Source: Aspidapion aeneum (lineage: Eukaryota > Arthropoda > Insecta > Coleoptera > Brentidae). From it: a stretch of DNA of 64,000 nucleotides. Below are positions 54,063 to 64,000 of the stretch, piece by piece. The notes under the pieces are model-generated. The model was not told the DNA's origin and did not search any database. It saw nothing but the letters and a program-made list of their open reading frames with translations. Where the stretch lies: NCBI GenBank assembly GCA_963576565.1, contig CAUYVT010000079.1, positions 1 through 64,000 on the forward strand, read 5' to 3'. Both the position numbers and the translations under genes were made by a program. Every line of letters begins with the position of its first letter. Position 1 is the first letter of the stretch.

Positions 54063-56492
54063 ATGTATAAGAATTTATCTTTCAAGCAGGTCAAAATCGA
54101 GGGACATATTTGGTTTAATTTGAGATGCATAAAAAAGAATGTTATCCCAAATTATATTCAACATAAATTTAAGGACAATACATCTCTCCCTTATAGGACA
54201 CACCACAATGTGGAAAATATTAAAAAGTCATCAATTAAGGAGGAGAACAAAATTTGGTTTTCAAAAAAGGCTTTAATTATACTTAAGCTTAATTTTATTT
54301 TTTACTTATTAAGTCAGCATTTTTCACCGTTGGAAGTTAACAGGTTTCATTCAGATTTAAAACAGAAAACTGGTTATTCAAAGAAACAACACTTGATAAA
54401 ATTAAACAAAAAATTGCATAGATTGGTTGAGGAAAAAAGAAAACTTATTTTAGATCAAAACAGAAAATATTCTGATCATGTTTTTCATCCAAAAATTTTA
54501 GATTTATCTAGTTGCCAGTTTTCCCAGGCAGAATTATTATTTTTAGAAAAAGGTTTAAAATTTAGTCCGAATCTAGGTTATGATCAAAAAGGAATAGCTT
54601 ATTTATTAGCTGATATTGAGGTGGCTTTATTGGGGACAGGATGTGATGTTGTAGATGCAGTTAAAGGTGATTGTTTACATTTGATAGGAAAACAAAGCAA
54701 GAAAAAACATTATTCTAAGAATATTTTAAAAGATAAGAAATTGCTTGGGTCTATTAGATGTAAAATAAAACAATTTAGTTTAGTGTTAGGTAAAGCAGAT
54801 AAGCGTAATTGTTTAGTTATTTTAGACAAAACTTTATATTTTGAGAAAGTCGAAGAATTCATTAATAGTAATTCAATGTTTTTAGAATTAAAAAAAGACC
54901 CTAATTCTTTATATGTCACGGAATTAGAAAGATGAATAAATCAAAACCAAGATGTTTTCACGGATCTAATGGTGAATAAACCATATATTCCCATGAACTG
55001 TAAAACTCCTTTATTATATGGTATGGTTAAGATTCATGAAAACAATATGCCTATTAGACCCGTTGTAAGCTTTGTTCAGTCAGCAGCCTATCATTTAGCT
55101 GATTGGTTGGATAATGTTTTTAAGGACATCTTGGACTTTTCTAATAAATATAGTATTAAAAACACAATAGAATTAACAAAAAAACTTGAATGTCTCAAAT
55201 TGCCCGACAATTGCATTTTGGTATCTTTTGACATAGTTAATTTATTTCCCAGCATACCTAGACAGGATGTAATTAAAATTATTGAAGATCTTTTAAATCA
55301 AAATTTATCTTTAAGCAAAAAAGTTAAAAAAGGTTTATTACTCTTGTTAAAGAAATGTTTAAGTTTAGATTTTTCCCAATTTAATAATAAATTTTTTCGT
55401 ATGTTGGATGGATTGCCAATGGGTTCCGGCGGCCTTTCGCCTTTTCTTGCTGAAATTTTTATGTCTGATTTTGAATCTAGGCTATTTTCTTCTAATAGTT
55501 CTTTTTTAGATAATATATTTTTTTGGACCAGATACGTGGACGATACTTTTGTTGTGTGGAATGGCTCAAAGACAGAACTTAATAATTTTTTAACTTTTTT
55601 AAATTCATTAAACAACAAAATTCAATTTACCATGGAACTGGAAGAGAATGACACCTTAAATTTCTTAGATTTGATTATAAAAAGACATAACTCCAATTTA
55701 CAATTTTCCATTTATAGAAAGCCTACTCAAACAGATCATGTTATTCCGCCAGATTCCAATCACTTCTTTTCACACAAAATAGCTTCATTTAACGCTTTAA
55801 TTCATCGCCTTTTTACCATTCCATTACTTCCTTTACAATTTGAAAAGGAGAAAAACATTATTTTTCAGATTGCAATTAATAATGGCTATCAAATTTCTTT
55901 AATAAATAGACTTATTAAGAAAAAGTATAATTCTTTACTAAAAAATCTATTGACTGATCCATTGGATATTTCCATTCCTCCATACCAACCACCTAAATAT
56001 GTAAAATTAACGTATCTGGGCAGCATCTCTTTGAAAGTGGGAAATGTTTTAAATTCTTTAAATTGCAATATTAAGATTGCTTACAAATCTTTTTTAAATA
56101 TTAAAAGCCTTTTTTCGAGAATAAAAGACCCAACTCCAACCATAGAAAAAAGCGGAGTCTATTTACTCTCTTGCGATAACTGCCCCGCTAAATATGTGGG
56201 ACAAACGGGCCGTAGTTTTAAGGTTAGGGTACGTGAACATTTGAACTCTCAGAATTCCCCAAACGATAAAAGATCCGCTTTTGGCATGCATTTAAGGGAA
56301 ACGGGACATTCTTTTAATATGGAGAATAATTTTAGAATGTTACATGATACCCAAAAAGGCAGAAAATTTAATTTTTTGGAAAATTTTGAGATTGCTAAAC
56401 TCGAAATTGAACAATCGTCAGTTAGTTTAAATGAAACCACTACTAACGCCCACTTCAAAGAGGTAGCTAAAGTTTTAAACAATTTCAAATAA
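54063..56492 (+). pseudogene. Penelope-like ORF: RT plus GIY-YIG endonuclease, one stop
   Basis: A single frame of 810 codons is interrupted only by TGA at 54933-54935 (codon 291, in ...TELER*INQNQ). N-terminal part: LPYRTHHNV and the LGKADKRNCLVILDK block typical before the RT. RT (54969 on): YGMVKIHENNMPIRPVVSF, VSFDIVNLFPSIP (motif A Asp), DGLPMGSGGLSPFLAEIFM, and TRYVDDTFVVW (catalytic YVDD). The C-terminal GIY-YIG nuclease has SGVYLLSCDNCPAKYVGQTG, VRVREHL, and GMHLRETGHSFN; it nicks the target to prime copying. The RT is closer to telomerase than to LINE RTs. Apart from the stop the gene looks intact, and the change is probably recent. The start is uncertain; an in-frame TAA lies about 30 bp upstream of the ATG. 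Confidence 0.9.
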
Positions 56493-57019
56493 GATTTCTT
56501 TGTCTGCTTTTATTTATTGATTTGGTCAATTTTAAATTGTTTCTGTTCATTTATTACATTATTTATTTTATGTTAGATGTCGCTTTGTACCGGTTTCGGA
56601 TATCTGGGTTTGGTTTACATTATTTATTATTTTAACCTATATCTTCTTTGTCAATTAATTGTATTTTATAAAAATTACGTGTTTATGTCCGCTTGACTGA
56701 TTTTTAATCTGTATGTTGTTTTAGACTGTTTTAAAGTTTTTTTTAATTTTTTATTTTTGTGTGTTCCAGTTATTAATTTGTTTCAAAGATGATTCTTAAC
56801 TGTCTGTAAGTATTTTTTAGCATATTTTATTTTAAATATTATAATTTAATTATATTTTTTCATTATTCTTACAGACCAGACCACTTGATAATGGTTTTTT
56901 AAAAACCGAAACGCGTCGTGATTGGACAATAAAATATTTGTGAAGAAAGCAGGACTTTTCGTTTCTTCTCCTTTAACAATGGTTCAAGGACTTCAACCTG
57001 GAGAAATCTACAATTCATT
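56493..57019 (+). repeat. Penelope 3' UTR and 3' pLTR
   Basis: 56677-57019 repeats the 5' pLTR, including intron (56806-56874) and hammerhead-like motif (56875-56922). It ends TCTACAATTCATT, then the target duplication. Confidence 0.8.
56875..56922 (+). ncRNA. Hammerhead-like motif, 3' pLTR copy
   Basis: Same core as 53885-53932: TTGATAATGG and GAAACGCGTC. The downstream arm reads GTGATTGGAC here versus GTGATTAGAC in the 5' copy. Confidence 0.55.
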
Positions 57020-58099
57020 AATTTCTTAATGTCTCAGGATTGTACTGTACAGTTTGCTCAGGAATCGTAGACGGTAAAAGGTTGGTAGCATTTGATATAG
57101 TGGGATATTGTGGTACCGAAGCGTAGGAAAAGGTCGGGATCATGGGAATTTCATATGGCACAGGTGCGTGCAAAACTGGAAGATTGTATGCAATGGATGA
57201 AGTAGGTGGTACATATTGACCGACCTTATTACAAACGGATGTGGCGTAGGGATTATTCGGTAGGAAATGAGGCCTTGTTAGGTAAGAAATTGACGGGTAA
57301 GATGGTACATATGGTACGGAAGTGGTCGGTACGGTGGAGTATTGAAAACTTGTGATTATCGGTATGACGTTTGCAAGGGTATAGTTTGGAATCGCACTGT
57401 TCGGTATTATCGGCGGTGCTGGGTATGTAAATCCGCAGTTGTTGTCTTGTGAACTGGTATTTGGTACTAACTGGGTAATATTAGGTGCTTGGGAAACGGA
57501 GTTATTAGTATGGAGTACCACAGGAGGGGAGTTCAAATTCAATCGAAGGGGTCCTGATTAGGAGCAAATGTAAAAGCAGAGTTTGAAACGGAGGTGATAC
57601 TTGATGTCGGAATCTGTACAATATTTGTAAAAGAATGAATGTAACTAGTTCTATATGTTTGATAAGACGAGGTTATGGGCAAAACTAAGGTATTGACAGG
57701 GCAAGTAACGGAAGTTTGTTGTGAATTTGCACTGGTTATAATGGTATTGGACGCCATGGACTCAATTGGGTTACTGGTAACTACAGGGAGTTCGTGTACA
57801 GTCGGTGTCAACCTCGGGGATTTTCGTTCTTCAAGAAGATATTCTCTGAGTCTCTTTCTCTTAATTTCCATGTTTCCGTCAATGGACAAGCCAAAACGCA
57901 TAAGAATTTTGTCCATTTCACTTTTCTTAAGATAATTAACCCAAGCCGATATCGGCAAAACCTCCAGTTGGGTTCCAACCTCTACGGAATTTTTAGGCAT
58001 TGTATCGCCGGTTTGTTTTGCCAGCAGGTTTCCAAATAAAGGCTCCATATTTAGATCAGAGTCCGAAACTGAACCGTTGTCACTTTCGTGTAAAGACAT
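57018..58099 (-). pseudogene. Gypsy gag, 5' part (one frameshift)
   Basis: Starts at ATG 58097-58099 (MSLHESDNGSVSDSDLNMEP). About 185 codons include a helical block (SAWVNYLKKSEMDKILMRFG, RKRLREYLLEE) resembling a SAP-like or N-terminal matrix-type segment. A frameshift at about 57540 (FAPNQDPFD) moves into the second frame (57018-57542), a Pro/Ser/Thr/Tyr-rich low-complexity stretch. It stops at the Penelope insertion. The 3' part resumes at 48273. N-terminal function is inferred only from position. Confidence 0.75.
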
Positions 58100-58229
58100 T
58101 TTTATTAATTTAGTATCTTTTATACCACTTTAAAGTCCTATTCTAAGCTTTTTAGTTAGTGTGTATTAAACACGTGTTTGCCTAAATAAAATCGGCTAAA
58201 GTCGCAAAATTTCGTGATTTATCTACTTT

Positions 58230-59200
58230 AGATGCAATCAAATAGGTTCGGATGAGTTCGGGCTTTATCGGTAGGTATCGTTTTCCGAATGGACTCGAAG
58301 AAAATATGTGGCAGGATTCGACAATATTCGAGAGAGTTCGGGTTTTATCGGTAAAACTGTTCGGGTTTTATCCGTAACTATCGTTTTCCGAACGGACTCG
58401 AAGAAAAGACGTGGTAGGACTTGACAATATTCGAGAGACTTTGGGTTTTATCGGTGAAAGAATTCGGGTTTTATCGGTAACTATCGTTTTCCAAATGACT
58501 CGAAGAAAACACGTGGTAGGAATTGAAAATATTCGAGAGATTTTGGGTTTTATCGGTAAAAGAATTCGGGTTTTATCGGTAACTATCGTTTTCCGAATGA
58601 CCTCGAAGAAAACACTTGGTAGGAATCGACAATATTCGAGAGATCTCGGGTTTTATTGGTAAAATAGTTTGAGTTTTATCGGTAACTATCGTTTTTCGAA
58701 GGGACTTGAAGAAAACACGCGGTAGCAATCGATAATGTTCGAGAGATTTCGGATTTTATCTATAAAAGAGTTCGGGTTTTATCGGTTAAACTGTTCGGGT
58801 GTTATCGGTAACTATTGTTTTCCGAATGAACTCGAAGAAAACACGTGTTAGGAATTAACAATATTCGAGAGATTTTGGGTTTTATCGGTAAAAGAATTCG
58901 GGTTTTATCGGTAAAACTGTTCGGGTGTTATCGGTAACTATCGTTTTCCGAATGAACTCGAAGAAAACACGTGATAGGAATTGAAAATATTCGAGAGATT
59001 TTGGGTTTTATCGGTAAAAGAATTCGGGTTTTATCGGTAACTATCGTTTTACGAATGGACTCGAAAAAAATACGTGGAACCAATCGACAATGTTCGAGAG
59101 ATTTCGGGTTTTATCGGTAACTATCGTTTTCCGAATGGACTCGAAGAAAAGACGTGGTAGGAATTGATAATATTCGAGGGATTTCGGGTTTTATCGGTTA
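58230..59200 (-). repeat. Gypsy leader tandem array, about 100-125-bp units
   Basis: About nine units marked by ACTATCGTTTTCCGAATG near 58272, 58378, 58483, 58583, 58686, 58812, 58937, 59040 and 59126, alternating with TTCGGGTTTTATCGGTAA. It lies between the primer-binding site and gag, the position of the Su(Hw) insulator array in Drosophila gypsy, although the motif is different. Confidence 0.85.
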
Positions 59201-59709
59201 ATATTGCAATTTTGAGTCAAACTCCCTAAATGAAATGCCTAGAATCGAAAGATCTCTTAGTGTGAACTTCTAGTCAACTATTTAGCGCAGAACTTCTAGT
59301 CAACTATTTAGCGCAAAGTTAAATTCCCTACTCTATAATTAAACAGCAAAGAAAATAGACCTGCTACTCGTTGTAAAAAAAATGCAATTCGTAATTCAAC
59401 GCTATACAATACTTAAAAATTACTTAGTTTTCAAAGAAAATGTCTGTATCGACTTCTAAACGATTGAACTTTTAAAATTTGTCAAAATCAGGGGTCGTAA
59501 TCAGGGTAAATTCGGCTTTAATTAAAACTATACGCTCTATTATCCTAAAAAGGATTGAATAATTTTGGGTAATAGTGCGCACTCTTTAAATTTTCTTAAT
59601 TAGGATTTTCCTTACACTTAATAACGGTTTTTTCCTCTACAAAGTGTCAGATGAGTAATAGCCTGCCCTCAAGTGGTAAAAAAAAATAAACCCAACAAAT
59701 TAAGAAACA
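59201..59709 (-). other. Gypsy leader, unique part
   Basis: Non-coding leader between the tandem array and the primer-binding sites. It includes an imperfect direct repeat (AACTTCTAGTCAACTATTTA at 59265 and 59288). Confidence 0.6.
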
Positions 59710-59798
59710 CACGTTGGGCGCCAAATTTGTAAAGAGACCTACCTAGGTACCTTTTGGCTATTTTATTTACGGCCCCACGTTGGGCGCCAAATTTGTAA
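59710..59798 (-). other. Duplicated primer-binding site
   Basis: On the minus strand TGGCGCCCAACGTGGGGCC follows the 5' LTR (59775-59793), like a tRNA-Lys-type site. The block CACGTTGGGCGCCAAATTTG recurs at 59710 and 59776, 66 bp apart, so there are two PBS copies with LTR-edge sequence. Confidence 0.8.
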
Positions 59799-61739
59799 GA
59801 AGAACCTAGTTTGGTGTTGCCAAATTTTGGTCTTTTACGTTTGGCACTCGTGATTTCACCCTTTCGGACGGAAATCTGGGCGCCACTCTAAGAAATAAGG
59901 GAGCTTAGAGTCTCCACCGGCCAGTACGTCTAGCTTTTAAACAGTCGAGAAAAACGGGTTCTAGTTTTGGTTGGGAAATAAAATCCAGGCAATATAACCC
60001 AAATGTACCACTTTTATTTGGTAAAATCTAACAAATATCGTAGCTATTTACAAATTAACCCAATTATTACTTTAATCAAAGCATAGGCAGCTTATTATTC
60101 TACTAATCTGACACAATGTTATTTATATACGGTTTTCTCAATTTATTCGATAATTTCTATTACGGAATCCGGCAAAATTCGGTGTTACCTATTTAGTTTG
60201 GCCCTTTTCGCAAAGACGGCTAAAATGCGGTTTTGACAAGTCCGTGGGCTATATAGAATTAAATAAAGTCTAACAACAGTTCAAGACGCGGTGCCATCAA
60301 TCCCTTGAACCGGGAAGAAGTTAAAACCCCCTACGCGTGCCTGCCTGTTTGGCTACCAAAGACAGGGGTCCGGGAATTAGGGTGATTTGGGGATCCTATG
60401 GGGAATCAATCCAGAAAGACGCGTGCCTGTCTGTTTGGCTACCAAAGACAGGGGTCCGGGAGGTCTGGATGATTCGGGATTTTACCAATTCGGGGATCAG
60501 CCCTTAAGAACGCGTGCCTGACTGTTTGGCTACCAAAGACAGGGGTCCGGCTAAGGGCGATCCAATGGAAAGAAAACGGGTTACATAAAGAATCTGCAAT
60601 TTTCCCTTTTATTACACGAGATTTAAACTCTCACAATGTCGGGAAATTACCTATTCTTTTAACTGGGAATACGTTAAACCAACTCTGTAAGGCGCGTGCC
60701 TGCCTGTTTGGCTACCAAAGACAGGGGTCCGGGAATCAGAGTGGTGTGAGCTACCAACGGTGGAACCAACCCTTAAGAACGCGTGCCTGCCTGTTTGGCT
60801 ACCAAAGACAGGGGTCCGGGAATAAGGGTGGTTCGGGACTAAAGAGCAGGTTCAGAAAATTGTGGCAGCAACGGTTTGTGACAGTCTAAAAACGCGGTCC
60901 CGTTAGAACATCATGGTGAATTGCGAAATCCTTCAAACCGGGAATAAGTTAAAATCACCCTACGTGACGCGCGCCTGCCTGTTTGGCTACCAAAGACAGG
61001 GGTCCGGGAGGTCTGGATGATTCGGGAATTTACCAATTGTGGGATTAGCCCTTAAGAACGCGTGCCTGCCTGTTTGGCTACCAAAGGCAGGGGTCCGGGG
61101 CTAAGGGCGATCCAATTAACAGAAAAACGGGTTACATAAAGAATCTGCAATCTTCCCTTTTATTATGACATTTAAGCACTTACAACGTCGGGAAGTTGCC
61201 TATTCTTTTAACCGGGAATACGTTAAACCAACTCTGTAAGACGCGTGCCTGCATGTTTGGCTACCAAAGACAGGGGTCCGGGAATCAGAGTGGTATGGGC
61301 TACCAACGGTGGAACCAACCCTTAAGAACGCGTGCCTGCCTGTTTGGCTACCGAAGACAGGGGTCCGGGACTAAGGTGGTTCGGGAATAAAACGGGTTTA
61401 AGAAGTTACTGCAATTCACCACAATACAACATACGGAAGAATTATGCAAATAATAATAATATGTACGGCTTATAATGCGACGGAAAACTGAATCAAAAAT
61501 TTTATGCTATAGCCTGCGTACTTACCAACAAACAGCGGTTATACTCGGTTTTACACACACACACTTTGAACGCGAAGTGCCGCAAGTAGGGGGGACCGAA
61601 GCGAACCGGGGACTGGCGATAGATACCGAGGGGGTCTCGACACAAAAAATATAAACTGCCAATGCTCTATGAAAATACAAAATAACTTAAAAATAATTAA
61701 CACAATCTAATTAATGAGAAAATTAGTAACTTTGTTATA
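59795..61739 (-). repeat. 5' LTR of Gypsy element, with hairpin array
   Basis: About 1.95 kb. Nine copies of the 42-bp hairpin unit start near 60333, 60418, 60508, 60691, 60777, 60966, 61057, 61241 and 61327. It differs from the 3' LTR mainly by block indels. Confidence 0.88.
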
Positions 61740-61943
61740 CTGATATATCTATATAGATAGTTTAAAACTACAAAGTTTTAAGGGTAGGGTCATGCGTTTA
61801 AAAATGCTTGAAGAGTTGCTTTATTGGTAATAAGTAAGTAGTAATTTATCCACTGTTGAGTAAATATTTTTCCTTGCTGTTATTTTGCTATTTTTACACT
61901 TTAACAAACAAGTTCTAGAGGAAACATTAGCAGAAACAACATT
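61740..61943. other. Flank of the Gypsy element, no gene seen
   Basis: AT-rich sequence between the LTR and the dispersed-repeat target duplication. Confidence 0.45.
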
Positions 61944-62403
61944 AATAAATATAGCTAGAGAAATGTATCCAAGACTATAAAAAACAGTTAGCAATGAAGG
62001 ACACTGAATTTGAATCACTTATCTGAGATAAACATAGGAACTTAAACCGACCAATTGCGCATGCGCTACACTCTTCCTCTTATTCCTTCTTACGTACATT
62101 ATTTCTCCCTATCTTTCTCTCACTTCGAACCTTCGTGACTCTTGCGTGTGAGAGAGAGTGTAAAGCCCCCGATCATCGCTTGCCCAGTGGGTCTGAACGA
62201 CACAAGATATGGAAGAAATTTCAGTTGCGATTTTATTTATAAATCAGAGTTTATGTAAGTGCATGACATTTCAACGCGAAACAAAATGCATCAAATATCA
62301 AATTATCCCAAGTAAGTCAATGTTTTGGCAACACAAGATGAAGATGTAAACTTCATGAATGAATGATAATAAATATAGCTAGAGAAATGTATCCAAGACT
62401 ATA
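61944..62403 (+). mobile_element. Dispersed repeat copy 2 with 36-bp flanking duplication
   Basis: 61998-62371 matches 40985-41355. It is flanked by 36-bp direct repeats (61944-61979 and 62368-62403, containing ATAGCTAGAGAAATGTATCC). The length fits a target duplication made by target-primed reverse transcription, so it may be a SINE-like retroposon. No pol III boxes were firmly identified. Confidence 0.55.
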
Positions 62404-62975
62404 TAGATAGTTTCCCAGAATTGCAACTGTAAGTTTCTAGCTTTAAATGCTCAGAAACTCTGACTAGAGGTATGTTGTAAGTATCCAAAAAAGTACGTAA
62501 GTATTAATTAAGAGTTCTTTATACCAAATCAAGTAGGTACCAGTAGAAGTATACTTAAGTAAAATTTAAACATTTCCTTTCCTATTAGTACCTACGTCAA
62601 ATAGAGTCAATCATTTTGAAATTTGTATTGGAGATCTTGGCTTTACTTTTATCTCAATTCTTTTTACGTAATACCATTTTCGCATACTTGGCATTTCTTT
62701 ACATGAATTTTTTTTTATGATTTCACTCCTTTTTTAAAGGATTTGGATAATATTTGTGTTTTAAAGTAGTAAAATATGCGGAATATTGTTCAAAACTTTT
62801 GCAATGCCTTATTTAATATTTTGAGGGTTTCTAATTTTTTCCCATGGCTTTATCATAGTTCCTATCAGTCGGCATTGTTTATTTTACATAATTTTACATT
62901 TATAAGGGAGGGAAGTAAATTATAATTTTTTGGTTTTCAAATTTTTCCCAATAGTTTTATCATAGTTACTATCAG
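62404..62975 (-). repeat. Foldback MITE remnant and 142-bp satellite remnant
   Basis: 62600-62690 matches the right end of the foldback MITE (TTTATCTCAATTCTTTTTAC). 62810-62970 has one to two satellite units (TTATCATAGTTCCTATCAGT), cut by the LINE start near 62975. Confidence 0.6.
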
Positions 62976-63163
62976 TGTGGTCGGTGGTGGTGGTGTGGGT
63001 CGTTGATATTGCCATGCCCTGATTGATTTTTAGTCGATTTTTAGTCGATTTTTAAATCGATTAAAAGGGTGGGAATCCAACTTCTGCTGCGTCTGCCTCC
63101 TCGAGTGGTGGCCATTTATGACCATCCGGCACCACTGGATGTCGGTGATATTAAGCGCCTTTT

Positions 63164-64000
63164 ATGGACTTGATATCACCTAACCAAAGACGCCTGGGGT
63201 TGGGGGGACCTGGCAGTAGGGATAAAATGCTGGCTAGCCGACCGGCCATCATGAGTGACAAAAATCTTTTTGTACCCCAGGTGAGTAATAATCTCACCGA
63301 CAGTTCAGATCGGGTTGAAGCCCCGGTTGCTGTCGCTGGCTCCATGGGTTCTGGGGAGAGCCACCCACTCATTAACCCTCACGGAGGAGGCGAAAACTCC
63401 GAACTCTCACTGAGAGTACAAAACGAAGGGGAAGTAGTGCCGAGTAGGCCTACAGAACCTAACCAAGAAAGGGGTGCCGAAGAGGCCCCTATGGAGCTGG
63501 AGGTTCCACCAACTCCAGCTCCAACATCGTCACCAGACCTTGAGCGGGAAAATGAACTGCTCAAAAGCGACGGTGACACTACTGATAAGGACTCCAATGT
63601 GGAGGCCCGAAATCAGAACAAACAAGATCAGAAGAGGTTGTCTGGCTCGGCAAAAAAACGGCTGAGAAAACTTCTTCAGGACGGCTGGGAATACTCAGCT
63701 GCCCACAAACGGGCACTAGAGGGACCGCTAAACATGGAGACGGTAAAGCCAAGCTCCAAACGTCCACGGTCCAGTGCTAATACTCCAGAGCAGGAGTCGA
63801 AAAGACCCTGCCGAGCCTCCTATAGCGCTGCGGCAGAGGGAGTTAAAGTTGGCATTGTCCACAAAAACTACCCCTTCGAAAGCCTCACAGGAGAAAACCT
63901 AAGGGCACTGCAGATGGCCATCCTAAGGTCTCTAGCAGATGTCCCTACTGGCGCGCAGGTCAGATTTCTAGGCTGTCATCGGCCTGGATGGTTAAACCTG
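63164..64000 (+). CDS. LINE D ORF1, partial (DUF4780-like), runs off the window
   Basis: A single frame of 279 codons is open from ATG 63164 to the last base, with an in-frame TAA at 63152-63154 upstream. The first ~150 residues are low complexity (Pro/Glu/Ser-rich). Then come a basic segment (GSAKKRLRKLLQDGWEYSAA, SKRPRSSANTPEQESKRP) and a conserved block AAAEGVKVGIVHKNYPFESL, LTGENLRALQMAIL and QVRFLGCHRPGWLNL, which matches the DUF4780-type domain seen in ORF1-like proteins of insect non-LTR retrotransposons. GC content is clearly above its surroundings. The region 62975-63163 looks like its 5' UTR (GGTGGTGGTGGTG tract). The endonuclease and RT would lie beyond 64000. A downstream ATG at 63227 is an alternative start. 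Confidence 0.8.
   Translation, partial: MDLISPNQRRLGLGGPGSRDKMLASRPAIMSDKNLFVPQVSNNLTDSSDRVEAPVAVAGSMGSGESHPLINPHGGGENSELSLRVQNEGEVVPSRPTEPNQERGAEEAPMELEVPPTPAPTSSPDLERENELLKSDGDTTDKDSNVEARNQNKQDQKRLSGSAKKRLRKLLQDGWEYSAAHKRALEGPLNMETVKPSSKRPRSSANTPEQESKRPCRASYSAAAEGVKVGIVHKNYPFESLTGENLRALQMAILRSLADVPTGAQVRFLGCHRPGWLNL

Larger units (their letters stand above)
48285..57019 (+). mobile_element. Penelope-like element with inverted 5' partial copy, holding a LINE
   Basis: Layout: inverted, internally deleted partial copy (48285-48540 and 52739-53699, split by LINE C); a plus-oriented 5' pLTR (53700-54031); an ORF with RT and GIY-YIG domains (54063-56492); and a 3' pLTR (56493-57019). The shared pLTR segments are 53700-54031 and 56677-57019. 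The 11-bp target duplication AATTTCTTAAT flanks the whole. An inverted 5'-truncated copy joined to a full copy is a known arrangement in the Penelope group. Confidence 0.9.
41470..61739 (-). mobile_element. Ty3/Gypsy LTR retrotransposon carrying nested PLE and LINE
   Basis: A minus-orientation element of about 11.5 kb once the 8.7-kb nested insert (48285-57019) is discounted. Order on the minus strand: 5' LTR (59795-61739), duplicated primer-binding site, leader with tandem array, gag (split), pol (PR-RT-RNaseH-IN), 3' UTR with tandem array, polypurine tract, 3' LTR (41470-43454). All genes carry stops or frameshifts. No clear target duplication was resolved. A repeat of about 370 bp (40985 and 61998) lies outside each end. 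Confidence 0.9.

Noticed and set aside
57675..58039. Plus-strand frames opposite gag
   Set aside because: Shadows of the minus-strand gag sequence with no independent support.

Overview
The window looks like insect nuclear DNA: AT-rich, very repeat-dense and eukaryotic throughout (spliced exons, non-LTR, LTR and Penelope-like retroelements, DNA transposon derivatives, satellites). The insect-type PCBP/mub exons and the transposon mix suggest a large, repeat-rich genome, possibly a beetle; the species cannot be fixed from sequence alone. There are no bacterial genes, CRISPR arrays or operons.

Host genes. Four minus-strand exons belong to one KH-domain RNA-binding protein of the PCBP / mushroom-body-expressed (mub) family: KH2 (20421-20672), a proline/histidine/alanine-rich linker (19033-19416), a short Leu/Gly/Ala-rich linker (15307-15400) and the start of KH3 (10983-11108). 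Splice sites and phases agree at all three joins (0/0, 0/0, 1/1). KH1 and the end of KH3 were not found. A plus-strand first exon at 36854-36981 resembles the N-terminus of the insect SWIM/YqaJ protein family. All other coding capacity is transposon-derived.

Layout. 1-2300: a 142-bp satellite and small inverted-repeat elements. 2388-10329: a giant palindrome with about 2.68-kb near-identical arms. 10.3-20.7 kb: mub exons and introns filled with a CR1-like LINE (nested in a foldback MITE), LINE fragments, a dead Tc1/mariner gene and MITEs. 21255-29692: a second large inverted repeat (arms with a 270-bp satellite) holding a Tigger derivative and, in its right arm, a deleted errantivirus-like element with 4-bp target duplication. 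30.5-33.2 kb: the 142-bp satellite again, inverted, plus a LINE fragment. 36.8-41.0 kb: one LINE inserted into another. 41470-61739: a Ty3/Gypsy element in minus orientation with about 1.95-kb LTRs, decayed gag and pol, and three separate tandem-repeat arrays. Its gag is split by a Penelope-like element (48285-57019), which is itself split by a full-length LINE with two intact ORFs (about 48541-52735). 62.6-64 kb: satellite remnant and the 5' end of another LINE whose ORF1 runs off the window.

The nesting gives a relative chronology: Gypsy first, then the Penelope-like element, then the intact LINE. The most notable observations are a canonical A-AAA-AAC slippery site that would fuse ORF1 to ORF2 in the intact LINE; a hammerhead-like motif with an altered core next to a retained 69-bp intron in the Penelope-like element; ten-fold hairpin repeats inside the Gypsy LTRs; a gypsy-insulator-like positioned leader array with a duplicated primer-binding site; and a Gly-to-Asp change in the GXXG loop of the mub KH2 domain.
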